Shown here piece by piece: positions 17,751 to 26,030 of a stretch of DNA of 64,000 nucleotides. The notes beneath the pieces are model-generated. The model was not told the DNA's origin, made no database searches, and saw nothing but the letters and a program-made list of their open reading frames with translations. Where the stretch lies: NCBI RefSeq assembly GCF_017876545.1, contig NZ_JAGIOD010000001.1, positions 3,038,001 to 3,102,000 of the forward strand. Reading direction: 5' to 3'. The stretch comes from Brachybacterium sacelli (GTDB lineage Bacteria; Actinomycetota; Actinomycetes; Actinomycetales; Dermabacteraceae). Within the stretch, counting starts at the first letter, position 1; every line of letters starts with the position of its first letter. A program made the position numbers and the translations under genes.

Positions 17751-18076
17751 AGATCTCGCCGGCGAGAATGACGAACGGGGAGTCCACCGTCGGGTCGGCC
17801 ACAGCGAGCTGACGGCCGCCCCGCTCCCCCTGACCCGGGTCTTCGACGCCTATTCAGGCAATACGATGGGCACACTTGTAAACCATGTTTGTCGAGCGCG
17901 ACCACAAACGCTGCATCACCGATCTCATTTGGCCGCTAGCAAGAAGCCCCATCGCAGACAATGACGCCCGCTTGACGGCCTAGCTATGGCGAGCGTGAAG
18001 GAGAAAGCTCGGCTCCGAACGTTGCATCCAGCTGAGGCGTTCAGGTCTGCGGCGCAATACCACGTGAGCAGGGGAC
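17751..18076. other. Gap without a recognisable gene
   Basis: The 326 bases between the repeat protein and the convergent DUF6602-like gene show no convincing coding frame. A short perfect palindrome TCTCGCCGGCGAGA lies at 17754-17767 just past the stop of the upstream gene and could help end transcription. Nothing else stands out. Confidence 0.5.
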
Positions 18077-19138
18077 TCACCACGGCACATGCCAGCCGTA
18101 CGTCGTCGCGTACTCCGCCCCGAATCCGAAATGGTCCCACTGCGAGACCGGGGTGCCCAGGACGCCTTGCGACAATACGCTCGGACCGTCCCAGATTCGC
18201 ACCTTATTCCGCCCACCCGTATCTGCCCCCATGAGCGAGAAGGAATCAGCTAGTGACCGGAGCTGCTCATCATTGATCGCAAGCCGTGAGTACAACGAGG
18301 TGAGGAAAGAGGCGAGAATCTCGCCCTGGCTCTGGGCGGCGTTTAAGACAAACGCGGAGCGAATCTTCGTCTGAGACATCGCCTCAATAATTTGCTGTCT
18401 TTCCTCCGGAGGCACGCCCTCCAACATCTCAGGCCAATGTGGCATCGGCAGCTGGACCGACTTGATCTGGTTCCAAGTCCCGAGATCCGGGACGCAGACT
18501 AGATCCAGCGATGCCCTCGGCCTTGTCGCGTGCCGTTGGTCCGCCTCAAAAAGGTTCCTGGAAACGTTCTGGGACGGATTTGACCCGTCCCCCTTCCAGC
18601 CATGCGAGTGAGCTAGCAGGCCGTAGGGAAATGATCGGCTCAGTTCCTTGCGGGGTGTCCCTTCCCTGGGTGAAAGCGAGCGGTCCAGACGGGCACAAGA
18701 CGCTGCCGCTTCCGCGATCGAAGCGGCCCTTAGAGTCGACTTCACGGAGAACGCGGCCGCGACGCCTCCTGCGAGAATTTGCGTCTCCTCCCGGAGCGAC
18801 TTTGGGTAGTTGGGGCGGAGGATGACGATGTCCGTCTCCTCCCGGGTTTCGCCTGTGTCCACCTCGCCAACGATGTACCTGCGCGTCTTGGCTTCATACT
18901 GCGGAGGAAGCCAGTTGGTGAGGAACGATTTCCATCCCGCCTCGATCGTGTGTCCGGTTTCCTGCACACGACCACTTATCCCAGAGGTCGCCTTGAAAGC
19001 TTCCTCGTACTCTTCCGACATCTGCCGCGCCGTACGTTGGAGCCAGAGGATGTGTTGCTGCGAGGGTTGGCTCTGTTGCTGGCCCAAGGAGCCGAATCCG
19101 TAGTCCTCTGCGTCGTCGAACGCCACGATGTCGTTCAT
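18077..19138 (-). CDS. DUF6602-like protein with a restriction-endonuclease-like core
   Basis: A 353-residue soluble protein that I match to DUF6602 by pattern. After a helical start (L-Q-R-T-A-R-Q-M-S-E-E-Y-E-E-A-F) comes H-T-I-E-A-G-W-K-S-F-L-T-N-W-L-P, a strand region ending G-E-V-D-T-G, then E-E-T-D-I-V-I-L-R-P and A-A-A-F-S-V-K-S-T-L. The order E...T-D-I-V...x-V-K is that of PD-(D/E)xK nucleases, though the acid before Lys is a Phe-Ser here. DUF6602 genes often occur in defence or mobile regions. The start MNDIVAF is at 19138; an upstream in-frame GTG at 19183 with GGAGG close by is an alternative and adds 15 residues. Confidence 0.65.
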   Translation of the reverse strand: MNDIVAFDDAEDYGFGSLGQQQSQPSQQHILWLQRTARQMSEEYEEAFKATSGISGRVQETGHTIEAGWKSFLTNWLPPQYEAKTRRYIVGEVDTGETREETDIVILRPNYPKSLREETQILAGGVAAAFSVKSTLRAASIAEAAASCARLDRSLSPREGTPRKELSRSFPYGLLAHSHGWKGDGSNPSQNVSRNLFEADQRHATRPRASLDLVCVPDLGTWNQIKSVQLPMPHWPEMLEGVPPEERQQIIEAMSQTKIRSAFVLNAAQSQGEILASFLTSLYSRLAINDEQLRSLADSFSLMGADTGGRNKVRIWDGPSVLSQGVLGTPVSQWDHFGFGAEYATTYGWHVPW

Positions 19139-19680
19139 CTTCCCACCTATCAGATCAGCCACTTGCCGCTCTCCCGGGAACACTATCCTCCAGGTCGGAC
19201 GTACTAGGCGCGTACATCCACTGGCGCTTAGGGTGACGCGCTCTGGCGCGGTGGGCGGGTCTCCGATTTCAGGAAGCGAACTGAAAGAGGCTGCGCGGCT
19301 ATCGGGCCGATGCGAGCAGTGTGCAGACGCGGGCGTAACCAGTCGCGATCACACCGGCCCAGTGAGCAGTCCGAGAGGTGGAGACCCCGCTGCTGATGGC
19401 GTGGTCTGCGACGGTCGCTGCGAAATGGGATGAGTCACGAGCCAACTTGCGGTCTACCCGGACACCTCCCTCAGACTGTTGCGCAGGTGTTCTCGGCCGT
19501 TCTTCCCGAGCTTCCCGGTGAGAGAGACTCGGCCATTAGCTCCTCGTGTTGTCTCTAGCTCTGCGGCTCCTATCGCCGCCGGTCCACAACACCCGAGCGA
19601 GCGATAGCGTGATCGTCCCGCCGGAGCCCGACTTCGCCCACTGGTGCCGAGCACAGGCCGGCCCAGAGGGAGGAGGCAAC
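19139..19680. other. Intergenic region between divergent genes
   Basis: About 540 bases separate the DUF6602-like gene from the J-domain gene. No frame looks coding; base composition is mixed and stops are frequent. It should hold both promoters. I see no RNA gene, no clear repeat and no operator palindrome. Confidence 0.4.
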
Positions 19681-20961
19681 GTGACGTTGACGCACTACGA
19701 CACCCTCGGCGTGCCCCGCGACGCCTCGAGAGTGGAGATTACCGCGGCCTTCCGTGCCCAGATGAGGGCGTTGCACAGTGATGCTGGAGGGGACGACCAA
19801 CTCGCCAAGCACGTGAGCTCCGCGTACAACGTCCTGTCTAATGCCTCCCGCCGAGCCATCTACGACCGGACCCTGGCAGTCCAGGCCCCGTCTGCCGCCT
19901 CCGCGCCGGCGAAAGACTCGAAGGCCGGACGGCACCGCGTGTTCCATCCCGAGCACACGGCACGAGCCACTTCGATGCTGGAGGTCGATCCTTCCCAGTG
20001 GAATTGGCACATCCCCGCCGACGCGCACTCTGCCGACGGGGGCGTGAAGGCTCCGCGCCGTCAGCACGTCCGCACGATCCTGCTCATGCTTGCTTTCGTT
20101 GCCTGGGCGTTGGCTGGAGCAGCGGCCGCCACGACGCTCGGACTGCCGCTCGCGCGCATCGGAGCGCTCTCGACAGCGGTGGCTCTGTTGTGCGGGCTGG
20201 GAGCGCATCTGGTCTGGTCGGTCCTGGTGATCGCGCGGGGCATCCTCCGGCGCTGGGGGTCGATCGCGGCGCTCCTCATCACCGCGGCCGGGGCCTTCTG
20301 CATCCACCTAGATGCCGGCACTCCCTTGCCCATGCTCGGCAGCGTGTTGTGCCTGCTTGCAAGCGCTCTGACAACCTATGCGTCGTTCGGAGTCGTGCTG
20401 GCCCGAGTCTCCCGGGACGAGGGCATCATCGACTCCTCGTTCATCACCCAGGTCGGCGCCACCTCGCTCGGCCCCCGGAACGCAGACATCGAGCGACTGC
20501 TCTGCGCCCTCACAGGCGCATTCGGCCACCGCGACGGGGTGCGCGTGATCCTGCTGCCCGACCGCGTGACTCCGCGGCCCAATACCTCCCAGGTGCGATC
20601 GCAGGTCGCCGTGGTCGTCGGCCGTTCCGTGCACCTGATCGCCATCCCTCCGCTCGGCGCCGACGGCCTGGAGATCTCAGGGTCCGAGGTCATCAGCAAC
20701 GGCCTGGTCCACCGCAACGTCGTCCGCGACGAGGTGCAGGCTCTCTGTGGACTGTACGGCCGCGGCGCCGACGTCCACGGATATGTCGTACCCACGCAGC
20801 TCTCGACCGCTTCGCCGGCGGTTCAGGAGGTCGATGGGATCTCGTTCGGCTCGCTCGACCAGGTTATCGATGCGGTCGGGACAATCGCCGACTCGAGCCT
20901 CGATCAGCCCAACACGCTGTTCCGCCACCGGGCACTGGAGTCCATGTCACTGTTGGTCTGA
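19681..20961 (+). CDS. J-domain membrane protein (DnaJ-like N-terminus, four-helix membrane middle)
   Basis: A 426-residue protein. Residues 4-60 form a J domain (Y-D-T-L-G-V-P-R-D-A-S, V-E-I-T-A-A-F-R), but the key H-P-D loop reads H32-S33-D34. After a linker with many charged residues come four hydrophobic segments (about residues 125-240), and then a soluble C-terminal domain of about 180 residues with no recognised match (I-E-R-L-L-C-A-L-T-G-A-F-G and S-Q-V-A-V-V-V-G-R-S-V-H-L-I). J domains stimulate Hsp70 ATPase; the H-P-D to H-S-D change may weaken this. The GTG start follows GGGAGGAGG with a 4-5 base gap. It stands alone among defence-like genes. Function unknown. Confidence 0.72.
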   Translation: MTLTHYDTLGVPRDASRVEITAAFRAQMRALHSDAGGDDQLAKHVSSAYNVLSNASRRAIYDRTLAVQAPSAASAPAKDSKAGRHRVFHPEHTARATSMLEVDPSQWNWHIPADAHSADGGVKAPRRQHVRTILLMLAFVAWALAGAAAATTLGLPLARIGALSTAVALLCGLGAHLVWSVLVIARGILRRWGSIAALLITAAGAFCIHLDAGTPLPMLGSVLCLLASALTTYASFGVVLARVSRDEGIIDSSFITQVGATSLGPRNADIERLLCALTGAFGHRDGVRVILLPDRVTPRPNTSQVRSQVAVVVGRSVHLIAIPPLGADGLEISGSEVISNGLVHRNVVRDEVQALCGLYGRGADVHGYVVPTQLSTASPAVQEVDGISFGSLDQVIDAVGTIADSSLDQPNTLFRHRALESMSLLV

Positions 20962-20986
20962 ATCTCTTCAGGTGCAGCCGAGAAGC

Positions 20987-21562
20987 TCATCGTTGACGCC
21001 ACCACCAGCGCGGGGTGGGAAGCTGGGCCTCCTGCTCGATGGGGAGCACATCCAGGCCTCTGACATCGGCTACAAGCTCCTTCTCCCAGCCCTCCATAAC
21101 CCGCGCAAAGACGCGGCTGGCGGGGATATTGGTGACCCAAACCCGACCGGTTTTATCCTTTGGCGCTTGGCGCTCACGGGCGAAGTATTCAGCTTGGCGA
21201 AGGTCGAGACTCCAGGAGAGCCCTGCACGGTTGGCTTCGGTCGCACCGCGGTAAGCACGCACAGTCCGTCGAGGGCGAGGCTGGACGATGCCATCCTCGG
21301 TGTACTCCACGACTTCGAACATCGCCTTCCAGGTTTCGACCGGTACCCGGCTATTCCCTTCTCTTCCCACCCAGAGTCGCGGCAAGAAGTAGGTAAGAGA
21401 TGCTTGTGAGAGCTGTCCACGGTTGAACAACCTCACCAACTCAGCTTCTGGAGCTAGGTCCCCAGTACGGCCAATGATGCTCGTAATCTGATCGACGTCC
21501 GAGTCGGTATGCACGATCCGATTCCGGCTCAAGCCCGCTTCGACGTCAGCTCGTTTAACCAT
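20987..21562 (-). CDS. Putative ADP-ribosyltransferase-fold protein
   Basis: A 191-residue soluble protein of no named family I can be sure of. The second half fits the R-S-E class of ADP-ribosyltransferases: Arg in V-R-A-Y-R-G (residues 101-106), a Ser-Trp-Ser in G-L-S-W-S-L-D (residues 114-120), a helix A-E-Y-F-A-R-E, a strand G-R-V-W-V-T-N-I-P, and W-E-K-E (159-162) giving the Glu. Such proteins transfer ADP-ribose from NAD to a target and often serve as toxins or phage enzymes. AAGGAG nine bases before the ATG supports the start. It lies 65 bases downstream of the sigma-like gene on the same strand, so the two may be an operon. The call rests only on motif order. Confidence 0.45.
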   Translation of the reverse strand: MVKRADVEAGLSRNRIVHTDSDVDQITSIIGRTGDLAPEAELVRLFNRGQLSQASLTYFLPRLWVGREGNSRVPVETWKAMFEVVEYTEDGIVQPRPRRTVRAYRGATEANRAGLSWSLDLRQAEYFARERQAPKDKTGRVWVTNIPASRVFARVMEGWEKELVADVRGLDVLPIEQEAQLPTPRWWWRQR

Positions 21563-21627
21563 GGATCGGCTCTCCTTGAAAGTAGTCGGTCTCTAGTTTG
21601 CGGTCAACGATGGCCGTTGCGTAACCG

Positions 21628-22611
21628 TCAGGCAGGCTCGCGATAGTCCGCGAAGAGGTCTCGGGCCACGTTAAGGACTTCCTGCACGCGTACGGTGAGC
21701 TCGCGCCGTGCGGCAGGCTCCGAGATCTCGAGTCGTTCGAGGAGATCGCGCCTGGTGGGGAACTCTCCGATCGCGTGGTGAATAAAGTACACGCGCGCAA
21801 CGTCGGCTGACCTGACTGGTTCACGCTTCAGGCGCCGGGCGCGCAACCGTTCCCGCTCCCGGTCCAGCTGCTCGCACCGTGCGACCACAGCTCCGATCCG
21901 GTCTGACCAGTTCACCGACCCTGCATCCGCTGGTGCCCTGGCCGCCATCCGTTCATCGATCTCCAACGAGGCCGCGCCAAGCGGCACCGCCCGAGCTGCA
22001 TGCAGGTCACTCCGCGAGATCAGCGCCCCCTGGCGCGCTGCGTCCTTCCGGGTCGCGCGCATCCGGTCGTTGTGGAAGACCACGAGCTCCTCGTCAGATG
22101 GCAGACAGCCGTGCTCGACCTCGAACAGCTGACGGGACTTGCCCACGTGGGCCGACTTGCGGTCCTGCGCGCTACCGCCGGGCACACCTGCGGTGCCGTC
22201 AAGCAGCCCCTGGCGTCGATCGTCACGGATGCAGGATCTCGTCTCGGACTCCAGAATCATCGGGAGGTTCGCGGTGTAGTTGAACACCGAGCTGGTGCCG
22301 GGGCCGTCCTTGGCCCGCCAGCGCTGATTTATCATCCGCAGTAGGGCCTGGCCGAAGTACGACAGCGCCAGGTTGTCGTCATCCCGCTGCAAACGCGCAA
22401 CCCGCTTGACGCGCCGAAGGGCGCGGCGAACCTCGAGCATCTGGTCACCGAGGAACTCGTCCAGCCTCAGCTGCACTTCCGCCTCGCTGCCCGCGTGTAA
22501 CACCGTGCACAGCTCCGCCTTCCAGGGCGTGTCGAGCGTGTCCCGATCGCACTCGCACCAGGCATGATGCTGCGCGAGGCGCATCGTCGCGGTAGCTCTG
22601 GCCTGGACCAT
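21628..22611 (-). CDS. Helical protein with weak sigma-70-like features
   Basis: A 327-residue, highly charged, mostly helical protein. The middle part (E-S-E-T-R-S-C-I-R-D-D-R-R-Q-G-L, then R-Q-L-F-E-V-E-H-G-C-L-P-S-D-E-E-L-V-V-F-H-N-D-R-M) resembles the pattern of sigma-70 region 3 with its E-x-G-x-x-P-S-x-E-E-L step. The C-terminus (G-E-F-P-T-R-R-D-L-L-E-R-L-E-I-S-E-P-A-A-R-R-E-L) could be a helix-turn-helix. The ATG at 22611 comes two bases after the TGA of a short upstream frame, so it may be translated by coupling. An upstream in-frame start at 22773 exists but gives a poor-looking N-terminus. A DNA-binding or transcription role is plausible but not proven. Confidence 0.5.
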   Translation of the reverse strand: MVQARATATMRLAQHHAWCECDRDTLDTPWKAELCTVLHAGSEAEVQLRLDEFLGDQMLEVRRALRRVKRVARLQRDDDNLALSYFGQALLRMINQRWRAKDGPGTSSVFNYTANLPMILESETRSCIRDDRRQGLLDGTAGVPGGSAQDRKSAHVGKSRQLFEVEHGCLPSDEELVVFHNDRMRATRKDAARQGALISRSDLHAARAVPLGAASLEIDERMAARAPADAGSVNWSDRIGAVVARCEQLDRERERLRARRLKREPVRSADVARVYFIHHAIGEFPTRRDLLERLEISEPAARRELTVRVQEVLNVARDLFADYREPA

Positions 22612-22613
22612 CG

Positions 22614-22748
22614 TCAGCTCGCTCTTCTGATCGAGGACAGGTGTCGGTAGCCGAAGTGCCAATGCGCCAGGTGACGCCGGTAGGCGGCAACGCGCGAGAT
22701 CCGCTTCTGGTCTAGAGCATCCGTGGAGCCATTGAACTGGGGCGTCAT
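22614..22748 (-). CDS. Possible 44-residue leader or small protein
   Basis: ATG preceded by AGGA; the product is basic and aromatic (A-Y-R-R-H-L-A-H-W-H-F-G-Y-R-H-L). Its TGA lies two bases before the ATG of the sigma-like gene, which suggests coupling or a leader peptide. Alternatively it could be the true N-terminus of that protein, separated by a frameshift. Low certainty. Confidence 0.35.
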   Translation of the reverse strand: MTPQFNGSTDALDQKRISRVAAYRRHLAHWHFGYRHLSSIRRAS

Positions 22749-22877
22749 TGGTGGTTCCTGACCTGGCTGGCAAGCTGAAGGCAGTCGTTCAAATCGAGCG
22801 AGACTGCCCGACCCGCTCGGATTCGGCCGATTCGCTGACCGAAGACGACCATCGAAGTTCAGACGCGGCCGAAGCGA

Positions 22878-22962
22878 ATCTGTAGATGCGCCCAGGCTCA
22901 CACACGCATCCATGGATGACAACCCTTAGATGCGGGGGGCCGACACGAGCGCATCTATAGAT
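22878..22962. promoter_or_regulatory. Three ATCYRTRGAT palindromes between divergent genes (candidate operators)
   Basis: ATCTGTAGAT (22878-22887), ATCCATGGAT (22908-22917) and ATCTATAGAT (22953-22962) are 10-base palindromes or near-palindromes, each next to a GCG/CGC step (GATGCG, CGCATC, GCGCATC). A half site TTAGATGCG lies at 22927. The starts are 30 and 45 bases apart. They fill the promoter gap between the sigma-like gene (left) and the XRE-regulator operon (right). The natural candidate binder is the XRE protein itself. One more ATCTATAGAT occurs at 25408-25417 inside the fourth gene of the operon. Confidence 0.65.
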
Positions 22963-23057
22963 TGCCCGACGGATTCACGTGCGGTACGGTCGGCGCGAGG
23001 CGGGAAGCAGGAACCGCTCGCCCGCCAAGTACACCGGAACGGGGAGCTGAGGCCGCA

Positions 23058-23528
23058 ATGCCAAACGAGCCGCAGTCCAAAGTGCCAGCTGGCGACGATG
23101 TTCCAGGGCTGGCCGATCGACTTGATCTGCTGTTCCGAACGGTCCCCCGAGGCCACGAAAGCTCCCAGCTTCACACCTCTGCCTCTATTGCCGAGGAGCT
23201 CGAGCGCCAGAACATCTCCGTGACGCCAAACCACATCCGAGCCCTACGCACCGGACGTCGACGAAACCCTTCGTTTCGACTCCTCGCGGGGCTCGCCGAT
23301 ATCTTCCAGGTGCCCCTGGACTACTTCGTCAACGACTCCGTCTCGGCCGAGATCCAGGAGTCACTGAAAACGGTGGTCGCCATGCGAGATACCGGCGTAC
23401 AACAGCTCATGATGAGAGCCCATGGCGTCTCCGCTGAAAGCCTAGGACCGGTTCTCGCGCTGCTCGACCAGATCCGCCGTATTGAAGGGCTGGACGCCAG
23501 CAACGACCGTCCAGGTGATGATGACTGA
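23058..23528 (+). CDS. XRE-family helix-turn-helix transcriptional regulator
   Basis: A 156-residue regulator. The helix-turn-helix domain (about residues 35-95) contains S-I-A-E-E-L-E-R-Q-N-I-S-V-T-P-N-H-I-R-A-L-R-T-G-R and then F-R-L-L-A-G-L-A-D-I-F-Q-V-P-L-D-Y-F, the classical XRE/Cro end. A helical tail probably dimerises. Actinobacterial proteins of this type often sit beside ImmA/IrrE proteases, which cleave the repressor, and such a protease gene lies two genes downstream. The ATG has a weak GAGG. The end overlaps the next gene by a few bases. The upstream palindromes are likely its operators, giving autoregulation. Confidence 0.85.
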   Translation: MPNEPQSKVPAGDDVPGLADRLDLLFRTVPRGHESSQLHTSASIAEELERQNISVTPNHIRALRTGRRRNPSFRLLAGLADIFQVPLDYFVNDSVSAEIQESLKTVVAMRDTGVQQLMMRAHGVSAESLGPVLALLDQIRRIEGLDASNDRPGDDD

Positions 23529-24432
23529 CTCTCCGACGAAGCTGAGCCTAATGGGACGCCTGATGCCAAGCATCATGCGTCTACGGCGATCCAACCGGAA
23601 CCACCTGACACGAGACCATGTGCGCAGACACCTGGCGGAGTTGGCAGAACAGCCGCAGTCGTACGACCCTCCCAAGCGGTTGCGCCGCGGAGTTCGAGTC
23701 GACACTCAAGATCAGCACGGCTGGACGATCCACGCCATCGCACCCACCGACATTGAACCTCAGGGAACCGTCGTCTACCTCCACGGCGGCGGGTGGATCG
23801 ATGAGGCCGCACAGCAACACTGGTGGCTAGTCCAGCAGATCGCCGCCGAAGCAGGCACCACCGTGCTGATGCCGGTCTATCCATTGGTCCACACCGGAGG
23901 TGCCGCCGAGTTCGTCGTCCCCATCGTTGCGGAGCTCAGCGCGAACACCGAGGGCCCATTGGTGCTAATGGGCGACTCTGCCGGCGGCACCATCGCGTTG
24001 TCCACCAGCCTCCTGCTGAAGGAACGCGGGCGCCCTGCCGATCTCACGCTCCTGATCTCCCCCGCGCTCGACATGCGGATGGAGAACCCCGAGATCGATG
24101 AAGTCCAGCCCCGAGATCCCTGGCTCGTGAAGAAGGGTCAGCTGATGTTGACCGAAATGTGGATCGGTGAGCACGGAGACGATCCCATCCTCAACCCGTT
24201 CTTGGGCGACGTCCGCGGAGTCGGCCGACTCGTCATCTTCAGCGGAACTCGAGACCTATTGAACCCCGACACCCGCCTCTTCGTCGCTCGCAGCTCAGAA
24301 GCCGGAGCAGAGGTCGAGTATCACGAACAGCCTGGACACATTCATGTGTACCCGCTGCTCCCGACGCCCGAAGGCAAACGCGCCAGGCGGGCAATCGTCG
24401 ACGCCGTCCGTGAGACCGTCACGACGCTGTAG
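23518..24432 (+). CDS. Alpha/beta hydrolase (hormone-sensitive-lipase-like esterase)
   Basis: A 304-residue alpha/beta hydrolase of the HSL/BD-FAE type. The oxyanion motif H-G-G-G-W is near residue 88, the nucleophile elbow G-D-S-A-G-G near residue 151 gives Ser, G-T-R-D-L-L-N-P-D near residue 245 gives Asp, and G-H-I-H-V-Y near residue 273 gives His, so the triad is complete. It probably hydrolyses a carboxyl ester. Two adjacent ATG codons (23518 and 23521) overlap the end of the regulator gene, with AGGTG upstream, so it is co-translated. No signal peptide. The link with the regulator, protease and membrane protein around it is unusual and may be a signalling or lipid-related unit. Confidence 0.85.
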   Translation: MMTDSPTKLSLMGRLMPSIMRLRRSNRNHLTRDHVRRHLAELAEQPQSYDPPKRLRRGVRVDTQDQHGWTIHAIAPTDIEPQGTVVYLHGGGWIDEAAQQHWWLVQQIAAEAGTTVLMPVYPLVHTGGAAEFVVPIVAELSANTEGPLVLMGDSAGGTIALSTSLLLKERGRPADLTLLISPALDMRMENPEIDEVQPRDPWLVKKGQLMLTEMWIGEHGDDPILNPFLGDVRGVGRLVIFSGTRDLLNPDTRLFVARSSEAGAEVEYHEQPGHIHVYPLLPTPEGKRARRAIVDAVRETVTTL

Positions 24433-24444
24433 GAGTGTTTAAAC

Positions 24445-24930
24445 ATGGGCCGCAGATTCTCGATGCAGGTGCGGGATGCCATTCGCATGGCGGACTCCAT
24501 GATGCCGCTGAGCGGCGATGTCGAAGACCTCCTCACAAACTTGTCCCGGACGCGCGATCGAAGAATCTCCATCCTGACTGCGCCCCTGACATCACCTCTG
24601 TCGGGCCTGCTGATTGCCACCGGCAAGGCTGACTACGTCGTGGTCGGTGACGAGGCGTCTCCGGAGCGCCAGGTCGCGATCGTCTGTCACGAAGTGGCAC
24701 ACCTGCTGTTGGGACATGACGACAACCAGCCGTTATCGTCTGGCCTCATCGAATCGGGCCTACTTCAAGGGCTCAACCCGGATCTGGTTCGCTCGGTCGT
24801 CGCAGGTCGACATGCTTACGCTCACGCCACGGAACTCGATGCAGAGACGGTAGCTACGCACATATCCATCCAGCTCCGGCGGAGGGTCATGCGCGGCGGG
24901 CACACCTACTATGACGAGCTCTGGTGGTGA
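24445..24930 (+). CDS. ImmA/IrrE-family metallopeptidase
   Basis: A 161-residue COG2856-type zinc peptidase. The metal site is H-E-V-A-H-L-L-L-G-H near residues 82-91, with a downstream Glu in E-L-D-A-E-T-V-A-T as the likely third ligand. Such proteases cleave XRE-type repressors (as ImmA cleaves ImmR in ICEBs1, and IrrE/PprI cleaves DdrO) and so switch on mobile elements or stress genes. Here the XRE regulator lies two genes upstream in the same operon, which matches this logic. It starts 12 bases past the hydrolase stop. Confidence 0.9.
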   Translation: MGRRFSMQVRDAIRMADSMMPLSGDVEDLLTNLSRTRDRRISILTAPLTSPLSGLLIATGKADYVVVGDEASPERQVAIVCHEVAHLLLGHDDNQPLSSGLIESGLLQGLNPDLVRSVVAGRHAYAHATELDAETVATHISIQLRRRVMRGGHTYYDELWW

Positions 24931-24939
24931 TCCCACAGG

Positions 24940-26007
24940 ATGAACTGGGCGTTCGCTGCACTCGGCCTTTGCGCTGGCATCCTTGGGATGGAGCGCTCGT
25001 GGCGCCTGCGAGGCGAGCTACTTTCGCTCACTCAGAGGGCAATCATCGTTGCGCTCTTCGGCATCGGCGTCGGAGCACTCGCGTACGGCACGGCCGACAA
25101 AACGGAACAATTTTATAACATTGGTCGCCTCGCGTGGCATTGCTCAGCCGTGATCATCCTGGGCGCACTCGAGGTGCTTATCGCTACCCTTCGATCGGAA
25201 ATCGTCTCCGTCAGAGCGACCCGGCGGATAGTCGCCCGTTCAAGCTTCGCTGTCGCTCTCATCTTGGCTGCTTGGCCCCTCGGAACAGCGCACGAAGCCT
25301 CGATAGGTGTGTCCAAATTCTCGGAACATGACTTCGCCTCCGTGGTCACACACCTGGTGTTCCCCGCGTACGTCATTTGGGCGTTGGCTCAGGTAATCAT
25401 CTTGAGCATCTATAGATTTCCCCGAGACATCAAGCGTAGGCCGATCAATACGATTGCACTGTTCCTGATCGCGCTCGGTTGCGGCGGCTTCATCTGGACC
25501 AACGCCACCTCAGCGATCTACATGAACACTGGTCGGGCATCGGAGAGCGAAGGGGCCCTTGCCCTTTCACCCCTGAGCCTGGGCATCTGCGTGGCCGGTG
25601 CCACGACGTTAGGTGTCGGAGAAAGGTTGTACGACGAACTGATGTCCCGATACCAGCTCGCACGCCTCGGTCCCCTCTGGCGGCGCATGATTGAGCTTTC
25701 GGACCAAGATTTTCACCTACCGGCGCAGAGTTTCTCCGCGCCGGCAAGGCTGCAACGAGCCTACGTCGAGATCGCCGACGCCATCTGCACACTCCGCGTG
25801 GTCGTTGACGGAAGCCACGACCCGGATTCGATCGTCTCGGCACTTCGACGAGGTGACGTCACCTCTGATTCTTCGCAACCGACTCTCTCACGCACTCTCC
25901 CTCCGCGACGGACCCGCCGAGAGGACCTCCAGCTCATCACTGTTTTGGCGACCGCGTACCGCCGTGGTGCCACGACTACAGGGCATCTTCCTGCGGAGCG
26001 GCATTAA
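24940..26007 (+). CDS. MAB_1171c-type (DUF6545-like) polytopic membrane protein
   Basis: A 355-residue protein with about seven membrane helices in residues 1-235 and a soluble C-terminal domain. That domain begins after G-E-R-L-Y-D-E-L-M-S-R-Y-Q-L-A-R-L-G-P-L-W, a conserved Leu-Trp step of this actinobacterial family, and continues with R-L-Q-R-A-Y-V-E-I-A-D-A-I-C-T-L-R. The family is annotated as a putative transporter but has no proven role. It follows the ImmA/IrrE gene by nine bases and ends the four-gene operon. Known neighbours of this family in other actinobacteria are XRE and ImmA/IrrE proteins, as here; I state this from memory. Confidence 0.75.
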   Translation: MNWAFAALGLCAGILGMERSWRLRGELLSLTQRAIIVALFGIGVGALAYGTADKTEQFYNIGRLAWHCSAVIILGALEVLIATLRSEIVSVRATRRIVARSSFAVALILAAWPLGTAHEASIGVSKFSEHDFASVVTHLVFPAYVIWALAQVIILSIYRFPRDIKRRPINTIALFLIALGCGGFIWTNATSAIYMNTGRASESEGALALSPLSLGICVAGATTLGVGERLYDELMSRYQLARLGPLWRRMIELSDQDFHLPAQSFSAPARLQRAYVEIADAICTLRVVVDGSHDPDSIVSALRRGDVTSDSSQPTLSRTLPPRRTRREDLQLITVLATAYRRGATTTGHLPAERH

Positions 26008-26030
26008 TCCTCACCTGCCAAGAATGCTGC

